DNA of 64,000 nt from Streptomyces sp. NRRL S-37 (lineage in GTDB: Bacteria > Actinomycetota > Actinomycetes > Streptomycetales > Streptomycetaceae), in NCBI RefSeq assembly GCF_000721605.1, contig NZ_JOIZ01000015.1, positions 62,001 to 126,000 of the forward strand. The letters are read 5' to 3'. The stretch's first letter is position 1. Every line of letters begins with the position of its first letter. This document shows positions 1 to 9,419 of this stretch, piece by piece. The notes beneath the pieces were generated by a model. It ran no database searches and was not told the DNA's origin. It was given only the letters and a program-made list of their open reading frames with translations. A program made the position numbers and the translations under genes.

Positions 1-372
1 TCCGTCCTCCACCTGATCGGCACCCCTGTACAGCTCCAGGAGCTGCGGGCGCTCCAGGCCCATCTCGCCTTCCATCAGGGCCGGCTGGACGACGCCCGGG
101 CCCTCAGCCGGGCCCTGCTAGCCGAGGAGGACCTGCGTCTCTCCTACCGTGACCGGGTACGGCTGTCGGTCCTCGACGGCCGGCTGATGATCCTGGCGGG
201 CCGTGCCGACGAGGGCGTCGCCGTACTGCAACGGCTCGGGCGGCAGGCGACGGAGGCCGGGAACCTCGACCTGGCGGCCCACATCTGGCAGGCCCTGGCC
301 ACCACCCTGGCCGACGTCCGCTCCCCCGAGGAGCGGACGCGGACACCGGAGCGGGGCGGCTCCGGCTCCTGA
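1..372 (+). CDS. C-terminal part of a TPR-like protein (5' end outside window)
   Basis: The reading frame is open from base 1 and stops at 372, giving about 123 residues of a C-terminus. The visible protein is all-helical and rich in Ala and Leu, with paired-helix patterns such as HLAFHQGRLDDARAL and AEAGNLDLAAHIW. These are typical of tetratricopeptide repeats in large actinobacterial regulators. The last 20 residues are charged and low-complexity. The N-terminus that would name the protein, for example an XRE or AfsR-type domain, is outside the window, so only the TPR-like fold is supported. Confidence 0.6.
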   Translation, partial: SVLHLIGTPVQLQELRALQAHLAFHQGRLDDARALSRALLAEEDLRLSYRDRVRLSVLDGRLMILAGRADEGVAVLQRLGRQATEAGNLDLAAHIWQALATTLADVRSPEERTRTPERGGSGS

Positions 373-468
373 ACGGACCGCGCACGCCCGGCACCCCGTG
401 CGCGGGCCGTGTTCGCGGGGTGCGGTCGTGCGACCCGCGGCATCCGCCCGGGTGACACCCGTCGGTGC

Positions 469-1167
469 CTACTCTCCGGACGCTGCCGCCAGCCAGGTCC
501 GCCAGACATGACGCGTGTTGGGCACCTCAGGACGGTCCAGGATCCAGAGAACGTATCCGGCATGGCGCTGCGCCCACGGGTTGTCCGAACGGGCGGCTTT
601 CTCGAGCCTGCCGCGCAGGTCCTCACCGTCCACGGCGCGGGCCACGCGCACGTACTCGCGGTCCTTGCAGCGATAGGGGCGCTGAACGACGGTCTCGACC
701 AGTTCCACAAGCTTGCTTCTGACCGCCTCATCGTGGTGAGCGGCAGCCATGTATCGGATGAGGTCCTCCTTCGCACCCCACGACTTGGCGTACCGTGTCC
801 ACTCCTGCGGGTATCTCGCCTCCCACTCCAGGAAGCACAGCACGTAGGGAAGCCCCGGCCATGTGCTGATGTCGGGACCGGCCGGCCGGTCCCACAACGC
901 GCCTGGCAGCGAATATTTCAGGGCCTTCTCGTAGTTTCTGTGCGCCGCCCGCCGTCCCGGCACATACCGGCGACGCCACGTCCAGTTGTACCGTTTCAGA
1001 GCGTCCTGGACGTTCCTGTCGACGTCAGTCAGACGGACGAGCGCCGCAGCACGTTCAGCCGGATCGCTCGCTGTCAGCCCGAACGCCCAACCCAGCCGCT
1101 CGTGCCACACATCGGCGCCGTCCACGCTCACGCCCGTATCCGCGTTCCTCTTCACCCGGCAGATCAT
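469..1167 (-). CDS. hypothetical protein, 232 aa
   Basis: An intact 232-residue frame starts at ATG 1167 and converges with the preceding gene tail. It is soluble, rich in Trp, Tyr and Arg, and shows no signal peptide or membrane segment. The middle has clusters such as YNWTWRRRYVPGRR and LCFLEWEARYPQEW. I recognise no family. Third-position GC is high, as in real Streptomyces genes. No strong ribosome site is visible before the ATG. It stands alone, with no obvious operon partner. Confidence 0.6.
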   Translation of the reverse strand: MICRVKRNADTGVSVDGADVWHERLGWAFGLTASDPAERAAALVRLTDVDRNVQDALKRYNWTWRRRYVPGRRAAHRNYEKALKYSLPGALWDRPAGPDISTWPGLPYVLCFLEWEARYPQEWTRYAKSWGAKEDLIRYMAAAHHDEAVRSKLVELVETVVQRPYRCKDREYVRVARAVDGEDLRGRLEKAARSDNPWAQRHAGYVLWILDRPEVPNTRHVWRTWLAAASGE

Positions 1168-1468
1168 GCTCTACTCAAGCCACCATCGCCTTCGTTTATC
1201 CCTGTCCCGCACAGCACCGTCCGACGTCGGCGGACACGGGGACGAGCCCCCTGTCTTCATGACAGATCCGGGAGACCGGCGGCGCCGCATCGTAGGCGGC
1301 GAGGGCCTCGGCGTGGCACGGACAGACCTCGGCGGCGGCCCCGTCGGACCTCTCGGCTTGTACGACGGACCCGGACGGGTGGGCAGAAGGGCCGAAACTC
1401 GGTCAACCCGGCCCGGACGGCGGGATACTCATGCCGACTCGATGTCGGGACGACCAGGGAGTGGGCCG

Positions 1469-2881
1469 GTGAAATCTGCCGTAGGTGCGGGCCGTCGGAG
1501 TGAGCGGCATGTGGTGGTCGTGGGCGGGAGCCTCGCGGGGCTGCTCGCGGCACATGTGCTGGCCGGGCATGCCGACCGGGTGACCGTCGTCGAGCGGGAC
1601 CGGTTCCCGGACGGTGCCGAGCCGCGGTCCGGGGTGCCGCAGGGGCGCCACCCCCATGTACTGCTGCAGGGTGGGCAGGTGGCCGTGGAAGCGCTGCTGC
1701 CGGGCTTCCTCGCGGAGTTGCGGGAGGCGGGCGCGCCGCGGGTGGGCATGCCGTCGGACCTGGTGCTCTGGCAGGCCGGGCGCTGGTTCCGCCGGGTGGC
1801 CGCCTCCACGCACATCTACACCGGGTCCCGCGCGCAACTGGAAGGGCTGGTACGGCGGCGGGTTCTCGCCAACCCGCTGATCGGCACCCTGGATGGCACC
1901 GATGCCGTGGGGCTCCTCGGTGACGCCTCACGGGTGCGGGGCGTGCTGCTACGGGAGCGGTCCGGGGACACGCGCGCGGAACCCCGGGCGCTGGAGGCCG
2001 ACCTGGTCGTCGATGCCTCCGGCGCCGGCACGAAGGCCCCGCAGTGGCTCGCCGCGATCGGCGCCGCGGCCCCGCACGAGGAGACTCTCGACACGGGGAT
2101 CGCCTACGCCTCCCGTGTCTACCGCGGCCCGAAGGGTGTTCTCGACGGTGCGACCGTCGGGTACTACGTCTATCCCGGCCCTTCCCAGCCGCACGGCGGC
2201 GGTGCGCTGCCCCTGGAGAACGGCACCCACCTGGTGATCGTCTCCGGTCTGCGCGGCGACGAACCACCTACGGACGAAGAGGAGTTCGTGACATACACCA
2301 AGCGGCTGGGCCATCCGCTCCTGGACCGCTGGATGGACGAGGCCGAACCGCTCTCCCCGCCATTCGGCTACCGGCGCACCGCCAACGTCCGCCGCCGCTA
2401 CGACCTGACCGGTCCGCCGGCGGGATTCCTCGCCACCGGTGACGCGCTGTGCACCTTCAACCCGATCTACGGACAGGGCATGGCCGTCGCCGCGATGAGC
2501 GCGGTCGCCCTGCGTGACGCGCTCGCCGATCCGCGCCGTACGCCTACGACCCGGCGCGTGCAGCGGGCGTTGCTCGCGGCGTCCCGGCAGGCGTGGGACA
2601 TCTCCGCCGGGGCGGACCGCAAGATGCCGGGTGCCCTGGGCAACGCCCTCGACGGCGGCCCCGCGGACCGGGTCGCGGACTGGTACCTGCGCCGGGTCCA
2701 GGAGAGGGCACCCGGCGACCCGGTCGTGGGCGACGCCTTCCGTTCCGTACTGATGCTCGCCCGGCCCGTCTCCGCGCTGTTCGCTCCGCCGGTGGCCCGC
2801 GCCGTCCTCTTCGCCCGGCCGGCACCGACGCCGGCGGAGCCTCCCGCGGCACCGGAGGGTCCCGGGGTCCGAGCTGGCTGA
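1469..2881 (+). CDS. FAD-dependent monooxygenase/oxidoreductase
   Basis: This 470-residue flavoprotein belongs to the geranylgeranyl-reductase/PHBH-like group. A Rossmann FAD motif, VVVVGGSLAGLLAA, lies near residues 14-27. It is followed by VVERD, where the acidic residue binds the adenosine ribose, and by the second FAD motif ATGDALCTFNPIYGQGM in the C-terminal third. GTG 1469 is chosen as start because AGGGAG lies seven bases upstream and the FAD motif then begins close to the N-terminus. An in-frame ATG at 1442 has no ribosome site. Such enzymes hydroxylate or reduce small lipophilic substrates in the cytosol; the substrate is unknown. It appears monocistronic. Confidence 0.82.
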   Translation: MKSAVGAGRRSERHVVVVGGSLAGLLAAHVLAGHADRVTVVERDRFPDGAEPRSGVPQGRHPHVLLQGGQVAVEALLPGFLAELREAGAPRVGMPSDLVLWQAGRWFRRVAASTHIYTGSRAQLEGLVRRRVLANPLIGTLDGTDAVGLLGDASRVRGVLLRERSGDTRAEPRALEADLVVDASGAGTKAPQWLAAIGAAAPHEETLDTGIAYASRVYRGPKGVLDGATVGYYVYPGPSQPHGGGALPLENGTHLVIVSGLRGDEPPTDEEEFVTYTKRLGHPLLDRWMDEAEPLSPPFGYRRTANVRRRYDLTGPPAGFLATGDALCTFNPIYGQGMAVAAMSAVALRDALADPRRTPTTRRVQRALLAASRQAWDISAGADRKMPGALGNALDGGPADRVADWYLRRVQERAPGDPVVGDAFRSVLMLARPVSALFAPPVARAVLFARPAPTPAEPPAAPEGPGVRAG

Positions 2882-3086
2882 TTCCAGGTCGGCGAATGGT
2901 TCCGTACTCCCCCGGGACAGTGGGCGACCGGTCCTCGGCACCGAGGCCCCGCTCGATGTGATCGCCCGGCAGGCGGGCGGGCGTGGACGACGTCCTCTGT
3001 CCCCCGTCACTTCCCGGCCCGTGCCGCACTCCTCGACGAGGCCTTCCGGGACACGCCGACACGCTCGCCGAGACCACGGCGGCGGA

Positions 3087-3430
3087 TCAACCGGCGCACA
3101 CCGCCGGGAACCCAGGGGCCGGACTGTTCCCGCGGCTCACCACGGTCGCCCCGGCTGCCCCGGCGGGCCGGCCCTTCACCAGGGACCTCTCCGCCTCGGC
3201 CGCCATGTGACGCGCCGCGGCCGCGGCGGCCCGTGTGCAGGTCTGCTGCTTCACCATACGGTCGAGGGCGTCCGCGAGCCGTTCGGCGGTGAGGGACCGG
3301 AAGGGAATCGGGCCGGCCGCGGCGCGCAGTGCGGCGGCCGATGTGCCGGCACCGGCGTGGCGGACCACCGCGGCCGGCCGCGGGAACAGCAGGGCGAGGC
3401 CGGCCCTCACGAGTCCGGGGACGGTGGTGC
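3087..3430 (-). pseudogene. decayed UGT-type glycosyltransferase remnant
   Basis: The minus-strand frame reads ALLFPRPAAVVRHAGAGTSA, which matches the acceptor/donor loop of GT1 enzymes of the sterol-glucosyltransferase type (LFPR..AVVHHGGAGTTAAAL). The frame then jumps straight to GPIPFRSLTAERLADAL, which in intact enzymes lies roughly 25 residues further on, after the donor-binding VPxxxDQPFW segment. That donor segment is missing and the N-terminal domain is absent. This is the last quarter of a glycosyltransferase with an internal in-frame deletion, and it cannot be active. It abuts and slightly overlaps the 3' end of the next lipoprotein gene. Confidence 0.65.
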
Positions 3431-3456
3431 GCCCGGGGCGGTGGGCTCGGTCCCGA

Positions 3457-4143
3457 TCAGGCGGCACGGGTACACACGTGGACCGACTCACTGCCGCTCC
3501 GCTCCGTGTGGACGATGCGCAGGACGTCGTTCTTGTAGGTGACCTTCAGTCGCTGGCCGTCGCCGGTGCCGTCGTGGCCCGGCGGCTGCCAGGGGAGCAG
3601 GAGGAACGCGCCTTCCCCGACCTCCTCGGGAACGGTGAGGGCCTCCCCGCCGGTCAGCCGGTCCATGTCCTGGGGGGCGTCGTACACGTCGATGCGCAGG
3701 TGGCCGCCGCGCAGCAGCCAGCCACCGGACCAGGTGACCGGGGCGCCCTCGCCGGCCCAGACGATGGTGAAACCGCCGTTGCCGCCGCCGTCCGCCCTCA
3801 CGGTCGCCGTGCCCTTGACCGTCTCGTTCCCGGGGGTCGTGGACTCCACGGTCCAGTCGCCCTTGACGAAGGCGTCGAAGGCCCGGCCCATCACGCCGGC
3901 CGTGGTCGCCGAAGGAGCCGTGGGCGAGGCCTTCCCGGACGGTTCGGAGGGGCCCGGGGCCGGGGGGACCGGCGTCGCGGTCGGGCCGGTGGGCCCGGTC
4001 TTCGTACTGCCCGAGGGCGCCGGCTTCCCGCTCTCACCGGTGCAGGCCGCGACCAGGGCGGAGGCCGCCCCGATCGCCAGGTAGCGCAGTGTGTTGCGGC
4101 GCCCGATGAGCCGTGCCGCCGTTCGTATGTCCTGTACCGCCAT
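3457..4143 (-). CDS. secreted lipoprotein, Thr/Pro-rich linker
   Basis: The protein has 228 residues. A basic N-terminus (RRNTLRYL) and hydrophobic segment precede the lipobox ALVAAC, so the mature protein should start at a lipidated Cys near residue 34 and sit on the outer face of the membrane. RR before the hydrophobic run suggests possible Tat export. A Pro/Thr/Ser-rich linker of about 45 residues leads to a beta-rich C-terminal domain of unknown family, with several Trp and Gly. ATG 4143 is preferred over GTG 4146 for spacing from GGGGG. Function is unknown. Confidence 0.75.
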   Translation of the reverse strand: MAVQDIRTAARLIGRRNTLRYLAIGAASALVAACTGESGKPAPSGSTKTGPTGPTATPVPPAPGPSEPSGKASPTAPSATTAGVMGRAFDAFVKGDWTVESTTPGNETVKGTATVRADGGGNGGFTIVWAGEGAPVTWSGGWLLRGGHLRIDVYDAPQDMDRLTGGEALTVPEEVGEGAFLLLPWQPPGHDGTGDGQRLKVTYKNDVLRIVHTERSGSESVHVCTRAA

Positions 4144-4460
4144 CACATCGCCCCCGTGTCGGAACAGCCGGACTGCCGAAGCCGATCATATGCGCCATCG
4201 GACGAGTCATGATCAATATGCTGCGCAGAGGGGCGGGGAAGCCGACGGCGTCCGCCCTGTCCCCGGCGTGCGGCATCACTTCGAGGATCACCCGCGCCCG
4301 TGTCGTGAGGCGATCCGTTGAATACCGTCCCGTGTCAAGGGGGTTGACCACAGTTCGATTCGGGTCCTGGACGTAGTGATCTCGAGGTGGGGGCCTGGCA
4401 AGGTCATCGGTGAGCACGTGATCCGGCCGTTCCGGCCGGCCATGACAAGGGGGAACACAC

Positions 4461-5561
4461 ATGCATCGCAAACGCTTCGCCGTCGCAGCCCTGCTCGCCG
4501 CCGTACTCACCGGGACCCTCGCCCCGGCAGTGTCGGCCCACGAGTCCGACCCGGTGCAGCGGCAGTTGGATCTGCTCATCGAGGAGGACGGGGTGCCGGG
4601 CGCCCTCGCGTACGACGGCAGGAGGACGCGTACCGCCGGCGTCGCGGACCTGGAATCGGGCCGTGCGATGGTCGGTTCGCAGGGCCGGTTCCGGCTGGCC
4701 AGCAACACCAAGGCGTTCACCGCGACAGCCGTGATGCGTCTGGTGGTGGACGGGCGGATACGGCTCGACGACCGCGCGGGCACCTACGTACCCCAGCTCG
4801 CCGGACGCACCGTCACCGTACGGCAGTTGCTCAAGCAGACCAGCGGCCTGCCGGAGTACTCCAAGCTGGTCGACTGGAGCCGGCCCGGCACGTCCGAGGA
4901 CTATCTGGCCCTCGCGCTCAAGGAGGAACCCCTCTTCGAACCCGGCACCGACTGGAACTATTCCAACACCAACTACCTGGTGCTGAGCATGGTGATCGAC
5001 AGAGTGTCGGGGACCGACTTCCGCACGTACGTCGAACGCACGATTCTGCGCCCGCTGCGCCTGGACGACACCTACTGGCCCGCACCCGGTGAGCTCACCC
5101 TGCGCGGACCGCACGCCCGCAACTACGGTGTCCATCCGGCCTACCCGCAGGCGGGCCGGGTGGATGTGACCGAGCTGCCGGGCTACGAGTTCGGTGCGTC
5201 CGGCGGGCTCGTCTCCACGCCCGAGGACCTCAACGCGTTCTGGGACGGCCTGTTCGGCGGGCGGCTGCTGCCCGGCTGGGCGGTGCGCCTGATGACCCGG
5301 GACACCACCGACGTCAGCAACCGCGACGTCTATCCGGCGGGCAGCCGTTACGGCTACGGCGTGTCCTCGATCCCGCTCAGCTGCGGCGGTTCCTACTGGG
5401 GCCACGGCGGCGATCTGCCGGGCAACTCGGTGGGCGGCGGGAGGGCCACGGGCGGTCGCGGCACCGTGACCGTCTACACCACGACCTGGGCGGCTGAGGG
5501 GGACAGCCTGCGCCATCTCCAGCAAGCGGTGGACGCGGCCTTGTGCGCCAGGGGCCGGTAG
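4461..5561 (+). CDS. secreted serine hydrolase, beta-lactamase class C / DD-peptidase family
   Basis: This 366-residue exported protein has a classic signal peptide ending VSA-HE near residue 26. The catalytic SxxK is SNTK (Ser81, Lys84). The YxN motif is YSN in DWNYSNTNY, and the third motif is HGG in WGHGGDLPG near the C-terminus. The order and spacing fit the beta-lactamase-related (S12) family of D-alanyl-D-alanine carboxypeptidases and esterases. AAGGGGGA is well placed before ATG 4461. Likely substrates are cell-wall peptides or small esters. Family membership alone does not indicate beta-lactam resistance. Confidence 0.9.
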   Translation: MHRKRFAVAALLAAVLTGTLAPAVSAHESDPVQRQLDLLIEEDGVPGALAYDGRRTRTAGVADLESGRAMVGSQGRFRLASNTKAFTATAVMRLVVDGRIRLDDRAGTYVPQLAGRTVTVRQLLKQTSGLPEYSKLVDWSRPGTSEDYLALALKEEPLFEPGTDWNYSNTNYLVLSMVIDRVSGTDFRTYVERTILRPLRLDDTYWPAPGELTLRGPHARNYGVHPAYPQAGRVDVTELPGYEFGASGGLVSTPEDLNAFWDGLFGGRLLPGWAVRLMTRDTTDVSNRDVYPAGSRYGYGVSSIPLSCGGSYWGHGGDLPGNSVGGGRATGGRGTVTVYTTTWAAEGDSLRHLQQAVDAALCARGR

Positions 5562-5649
5562 GGCCCTGCGGTTGCCCCAGCCGGCCGGCCGGGCCCCTCC
5601 CCCGCGGCAGGGCTGCGTCGTCCTGGCCGGCTGAGGAAGCGGCGTCCGT

Positions 5650-7023
5650 TCAGCCGGGGTCCCGCACGGCCCCGCCCGCCCGCCTGGTTCGCCGCACGGC
5701 GGTGAGTGCGGCAAGCACCGTGCCGACGGCCACGATCGTCAGTCCGCGCAGCCACACGTGGGCCTCGATCCGTGTGGCGAGCACGACACAGGACGCGATG
5801 CCCAGTACCGGCAGTACGGTCGGGGTGTGGAAGTGGTCGGCTTCGCCCGGGTCCCGGCGCAGTACCAGTACCGCCGTGTTGACCAGGAGGAAGACGACCA
5901 GCAGCAGCAGAACCAGGGTGGATGCCAGGGTGGCGACGCTGCCGGTGAGCGCGAGGAGCATCGCCGGCAGCGTGGTGACCGCGATCGCGGCCCATGGTGT
6001 ACGGCGGCCCGGCAGCACCTTGGTCAGCGCGGCGGGCAGCAGCCCGTCCTTCGCCATGCCGTAGGCCAGGCGGGAGGACATGATGCCGGTGAGCAGCGCG
6101 CCGTTGGCCACGGCGACGAGCGCGATGGCGCTGAACAGGCGGGGCGGCACGCCGCCCGCCTCCTCGACGACCTCCAGCAGCGGCCCGCTCGACCCGGCCA
6201 GCCGGGCGGTCGGCACCGCGGCGGACGCGGCCATGCCCACCAGCACGTACACGGCCCCGGCGGTGGCGAGGGCGCCGAACAGGGCACGCGGGTAGGAGCG
6301 CCGCGGGTCACGGGTCTCCTCGGCGACGTTCACCGAGGTCTCGAATCCGACGAAGGAGTAGTACGCCAGTACCGAGCCGCTCAGCACGGCCGCCGCCGCC
6401 CCCTTCTGCGGAGTGCCCAGCTGCGTGAGCCGCCCCATGTCGCCGTCGCCGCGCAGCAGCAGCCACGCTCCGAGGACGACGATGACGGCCAGTCCGCCCA
6501 CCTCGACGACGGTGGCGACGACGTTGGCACGGGTCGACTCCTTGATGCCCCGCGCGTTGACCAGGGCGAGCAGGGCCAGGAACAGCACGGCCACGAGCCC
6601 CACGGGCAGTGTCACGAAGGCCGACAGGTAGTCGCCGCCGAAGCCGCGGGCGAGCGCGGCCACGGAGACGATGCCGGCGGCCAGCATGCAGAAGCCCGCG
6701 ACGAATCCGGCGAACGGTCCGAAGGCACGCGTCGCGTAGTGGGAGGCTCCGCCCGCCCGCGGGTACTTCGTCGCCAGCTCGGCGTAGGAGGCGGCGGTCA
6801 GCAGCGCCAGCAGCAGCGCGACGACCAGCGGTACCCACACCGCTCCCCCGGCATCGGCCGCGACCTGACCGACCAGGACATACACGCCGGCGCCGAGCAC
6901 GTCGCCCAGGATGAAGAAGTACAGCAGCGGAGTCGTCAGCGCGCGCTTGAGCGTCGTTGTCTCCTGTGTCCCTCCCCGCTTCCCCGTCTCCGCCGACGCC
7001 CTGTTCCCGGCTCTTCTCGTCAT
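5650..7023 (-). CDS. APC-family amino-acid permease
   Basis: The protein has about 457 residues and 12 hydrophobic segments. The first carries the APC signature GDVLGAGVYVLVGQVA, where helix 1 unwinds at the substrate site. FVGFETSVNVAEETRDPRR is the conserved loop after helix 6. It imports or exchanges amino acids or amines across the membrane; the substrate cannot be read from the sequence. ATG 7023 is preferred; an in-frame GTG at 7056 adds 11 residues. It converges with the serine hydrolase gene. Confidence 0.9.
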   Translation of the reverse strand: MTRRAGNRASAETGKRGGTQETTTLKRALTTPLLYFFILGDVLGAGVYVLVGQVAADAGGAVWVPLVVALLLALLTAASYAELATKYPRAGGASHYATRAFGPFAGFVAGFCMLAAGIVSVAALARGFGGDYLSAFVTLPVGLVAVLFLALLALVNARGIKESTRANVVATVVEVGGLAVIVVLGAWLLLRGDGDMGRLTQLGTPQKGAAAAVLSGSVLAYYSFVGFETSVNVAEETRDPRRSYPRALFGALATAGAVYVLVGMAASAAVPTARLAGSSGPLLEVVEEAGGVPPRLFSAIALVAVANGALLTGIMSSRLAYGMAKDGLLPAALTKVLPGRRTPWAAIAVTTLPAMLLALTGSVATLASTLVLLLLVVFLLVNTAVLVLRRDPGEADHFHTPTVLPVLGIASCVVLATRIEAHVWLRGLTIVAVGTVLAALTAVRRTRRAGGAVRDPG

Positions 7024-7087
7024 ACCGGCCCGTGTCCCCCGTACCGCGGAATGCACGCGCGGGACCGCGCGTCGTTCGAAGACCGGG

Positions 7088-8203
7088 CTACCGCTCCGGA
7101 GCCCCGGGGTGCCGGCGGCGCACGGCGAGGGCCGCGATGTCGTCGTCGAGCCTTCCGCCCGCGTAGCGCAGCAGGTCCGTGTGCAGCCGGTCCAGCAGCT
7201 CGCGGGGCGGCGTCCGGTTGTGCTGCCGCGCCCAGTCCGCCAGCGGGAAGAACGCGCCGGTCCGGTCGCGGGTCTCCGTCACGCCGTCGGTGTAGAACAG
7301 CACCTGGTCGCCCGGGGCGAAGGCGGTGGTGTCCACGTGGTAGTGGTCTCCCAGGAGCGCCGAGAGGTTCAGGGGCGTCGAGGCGAGGGCGGGCTCGAGG
7401 ACGTGGATCTTCCCGGCGCGCACGAACACCGGTGGCGGGTGCCCGCAGTTGAGGATTCTGACGTGCCCGCCGCCGTGCGGGATCTCGGCCATCAGGGCGG
7501 TGGCGAAGTGCTCCGCCTGATCATCGGCGGGGACCGCTGCGCCGTAGCGGGAAACGGTGATCTGGAGCCGGCTGACGATGGCCTTGAGGTCGGGCTGGTC
7601 GTACGCGTTCTCCCGGAAGCAGTTGGTCACCGCGGAGGCGACCCCCACCGCCGACAGGCCCTTGCCGCGCACGTCGCCGATGAGCAGCCGGACTCCGTGC
7701 GGCGTGTCGACGACCTCGTAGAAATCGCCTCCGATCCGGGCCTGCTCCTGGGCCGCCAGATACAGCGACTCGATCTCGACGTCCTGGACTCGGTGCGGCA
7801 GCGGTCGCAGCAGCACCTTCTGAGCCGCGTCGGCGACGAGCCGGACCTGGAAGAGCGTCTCCTCCCGCTGGAGTCGCAGATGGCTCGCGTAGGCGGCCGC
7901 CAGGGTGACGGCGGCGATCGCGGCAGCCGTGTACGGCGTCCCCAGATCGGAGTAGAGGAAGCTGAGGCTGATCATGACCAGCAGGCAGAACGTCCCCAGC
8001 AGGACTGTCGGGAGCACGGGCCACAGTGCCGCAGCGAGGGCGGGTGCAGCGGGCAGCAGACGGCTGAAGGCGATCTCTCTCGGCGTGGAGAGCGCCAGGC
8101 CGGCGATGAGGACGGTGACGATCACCGGCGACAGCAGCAGCACGGCATACCGCCGGCCATCGTTCGGACGATGACGACGCCGGAGTCTTCCTGAGCCGAT
8201 CAC
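7088..8203 (-). CDS. membrane-anchored PP2C/SpoIIE-type serine/threonine phosphatase
   Basis: The N-terminal 110 residues carry four hydrophobic segments. A SpoIIE-type PPM phosphatase domain follows, with the metal-binding motifs ARIGGDFYEV, LIGDVRGKG and LFYTDGVTE and the terminal DDDIAALAVR. These proteins dephosphorylate anti-anti-sigma factors in partner-switching networks. The architecture, a membrane sensor followed by phosphatase, is common in Streptomyces. Start GTG 8203 has AGGA eight bases upstream. The next operon downstream encodes an anti-sigma-like HATPase, a possible functional partner, though this is inference from proximity. Confidence 0.9.
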   Translation of the reverse strand: MIGSGRLRRRHRPNDGRRYAVLLLSPVIVTVLIAGLALSTPREIAFSRLLPAAPALAAALWPVLPTVLLGTFCLLVMISLSFLYSDLGTPYTAAAIAAVTLAAAYASHLRLQREETLFQVRLVADAAQKVLLRPLPHRVQDVEIESLYLAAQEQARIGGDFYEVVDTPHGVRLLIGDVRGKGLSAVGVASAVTNCFRENAYDQPDLKAIVSRLQITVSRYGAAVPADDQAEHFATALMAEIPHGGGHVRILNCGHPPPVFVRAGKIHVLEPALASTPLNLSALLGDHYHVDTTAFAPGDQVLFYTDGVTETRDRTGAFFPLADWARQHNRTPPRELLDRLHTDLLRYAGGRLDDDIAALAVRRRHPGAPER

Positions 8204-8356
8204 AAAAGTGATCCTATCGGGACGATACGGGCATCGTTCCACGACAACGCAGGTATTCGTGTCCGGTCATCCGCTACTCGTACGGCTCTCCGGCGCGGCC
8301 GGACGGGAGCCCGCGGGGCTTCCTCGCCCGTCGTGGGGCCACGAGGGCGGGTTCCG

Positions 8357-8815
8357 TCAGGAAACCGGTGCCGCGGTCCGGCAGCCGGGGCACCGGCCCC
8401 AGAACGTGACGGCGGCCTCCTGGGTGTCGTATTCCTCCGGAAGCCGCGGCTCCATGCAGGGTGCCGCGCCCACCACGCACTCCACGTCACGGATGGAACC
8501 ACAGCCCCGGCACACGAAGTGGTGATGGTTGTCGTGGCGCTCGGTCTCGTAGCGGGTGGGGTGTCCCGCGATCTGGGTGGTCCGGACCAGGCCGGCGTCC
8601 GTGAGGGCGCGCAGCACGTTGTAGGTGGCCTGCAGGGACAGGCTGCCGGTGATCCGCTGAGCGCGCTCACGCAGGGTGTCGGCGTCGAGGTGACCACCCG
8701 AGTCGGAGATCGCCGTCAGCACGGCCATGCGCGGAGCGGTCACTCGCATGCCCGCCGCACGCAGCCGTTCAGCGGCCAGGGCCATCGGCTCGTCGGCCGT
8801 GCCGGACGCCGTCAT
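8357..8815 (-). CDS. Fur-family transcriptional repressor (FurA/CatR-like)
   Basis: This 152-residue protein has the Fur winged helix (LRAAGMRVTAPRMAVLTAI and ATYNVLRALTDAGLV) and the dimerisation/metal region with HDNHHHFVCRGCG and a C-terminal CPGC. The four cysteines can bind structural zinc and the histidines the regulatory metal. The recognition region and the upstream operator resemble the peroxide-sensing FurA/CatR subgroup. Its ATG overlaps the stop of the upstream HATPase gene (ATGA), so the two are translationally coupled. No catalase gene lies next to it, unlike most FurA loci. Confidence 0.88.
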   Translation of the reverse strand: MTASGTADEPMALAAERLRAAGMRVTAPRMAVLTAISDSGGHLDADTLRERAQRITGSLSLQATYNVLRALTDAGLVRTTQIAGHPTRYETERHDNHHHFVCRGCGSIRDVECVVGAAPCMEPRLPEEYDTQEAAVTFWGRCPGCRTAAPVS

Positions 8816-9351
8816 GCCGCCTCACCCTTCGTGTCACCGTCGGGACCGGGTGTGCAGGAGCCGCCGGAGAGCTCGAACCACACGCTCTTGCCCTCGGGCC
8901 CGCCCTCACAGCCCCACCGTGCGGCCAGCATGTCCACGAGGGCGAGTCCGCGACCGCTCTCGTCCTCCGGGCCCGCGTCGGCCGGACGGGGAAGGTCCGT
9001 GGTGCCGTCGCTGACCAGACAGCGAAGGTCGGACACCCGCTCGAGGGTGAGGCGCAGCGGACCGGAGGCATGACGCAGTGCGTTGCTCACCAGTTCGCTG
9101 ACCAGTAGTTCGGCGGTCGGTACGAGGTCGTCCAGACCCCACTGCGGCAGCACGTCACGTATGACGGTCCTCGCCGAGGAGCACGCGGTCGGCGACCACG
9201 GCAGGGACCAGGGCCCGCCCACGAACGATTCCACGCGGGTCTCGGCCGCCGCACCGGACGGCAGGGCGGCAGTCGGTCGCTGAGGGCCGGGGACGGCCAC
9301 ATCGGCGATCGTTCCACTCGGGAGGGTTTCCCGGGGAGCTGTGCGATCCAT
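8812..9351 (-). CDS. ATP-binding protein, anti-sigma-factor-like histidine-kinase ATPase fold
   Basis: This 179-residue protein has a HATPase_c_2 domain: the N-box ELLVSELVSNALRHA and the G-box SGRGLALVDMLAARWG. It is the very common Streptomyces type related to RsbW/SpoIIAB, which binds sigma factors or anti-anti-sigma factors and may phosphorylate them. GAAGG stands nine bases before ATG 9351. It is the first gene of the two-gene operon with the Fur regulator. Co-transcription with Fur would make its level respond to oxidative or metal stress (inference). Confidence 0.85.
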   Translation of the reverse strand: MDRTAPRETLPSGTIADVAVPGPQRPTAALPSGAAAETRVESFVGGPWSLPWSPTACSSARTVIRDVLPQWGLDDLVPTAELLVSELVSNALRHASGPLRLTLERVSDLRCLVSDGTTDLPRPADAGPEDESGRGLALVDMLAARWGCEGGPEGKSVWFELSGGSCTPGPDGDTKGEAA

Positions 9352-9390
9352 AAGGGCGTGCCTTCGAGGACGGTTGCAATCTCCCCTACG

Positions 9391-9419
9391 ACCGTACGCC
9401 TTTTCTTGAATCGGTCAAG
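9391..9419 (-). promoter_or_regulatory. promoter with Fur-type operator for the HATPase-fur operon
   Basis: Reading the minus strand, TTGACC (9413-9418) and TACGGT (9391-9396) are separated by 16 bases. Across the -35 lies CTTGA-N5-TCAAG (9405-9419), an inverted repeat in an unusually AT-rich patch. From memory it resembles the mycobacterial furA operator core. Autoregulation by the downstream Fur protein is the simplest reading. Confidence 0.55.
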
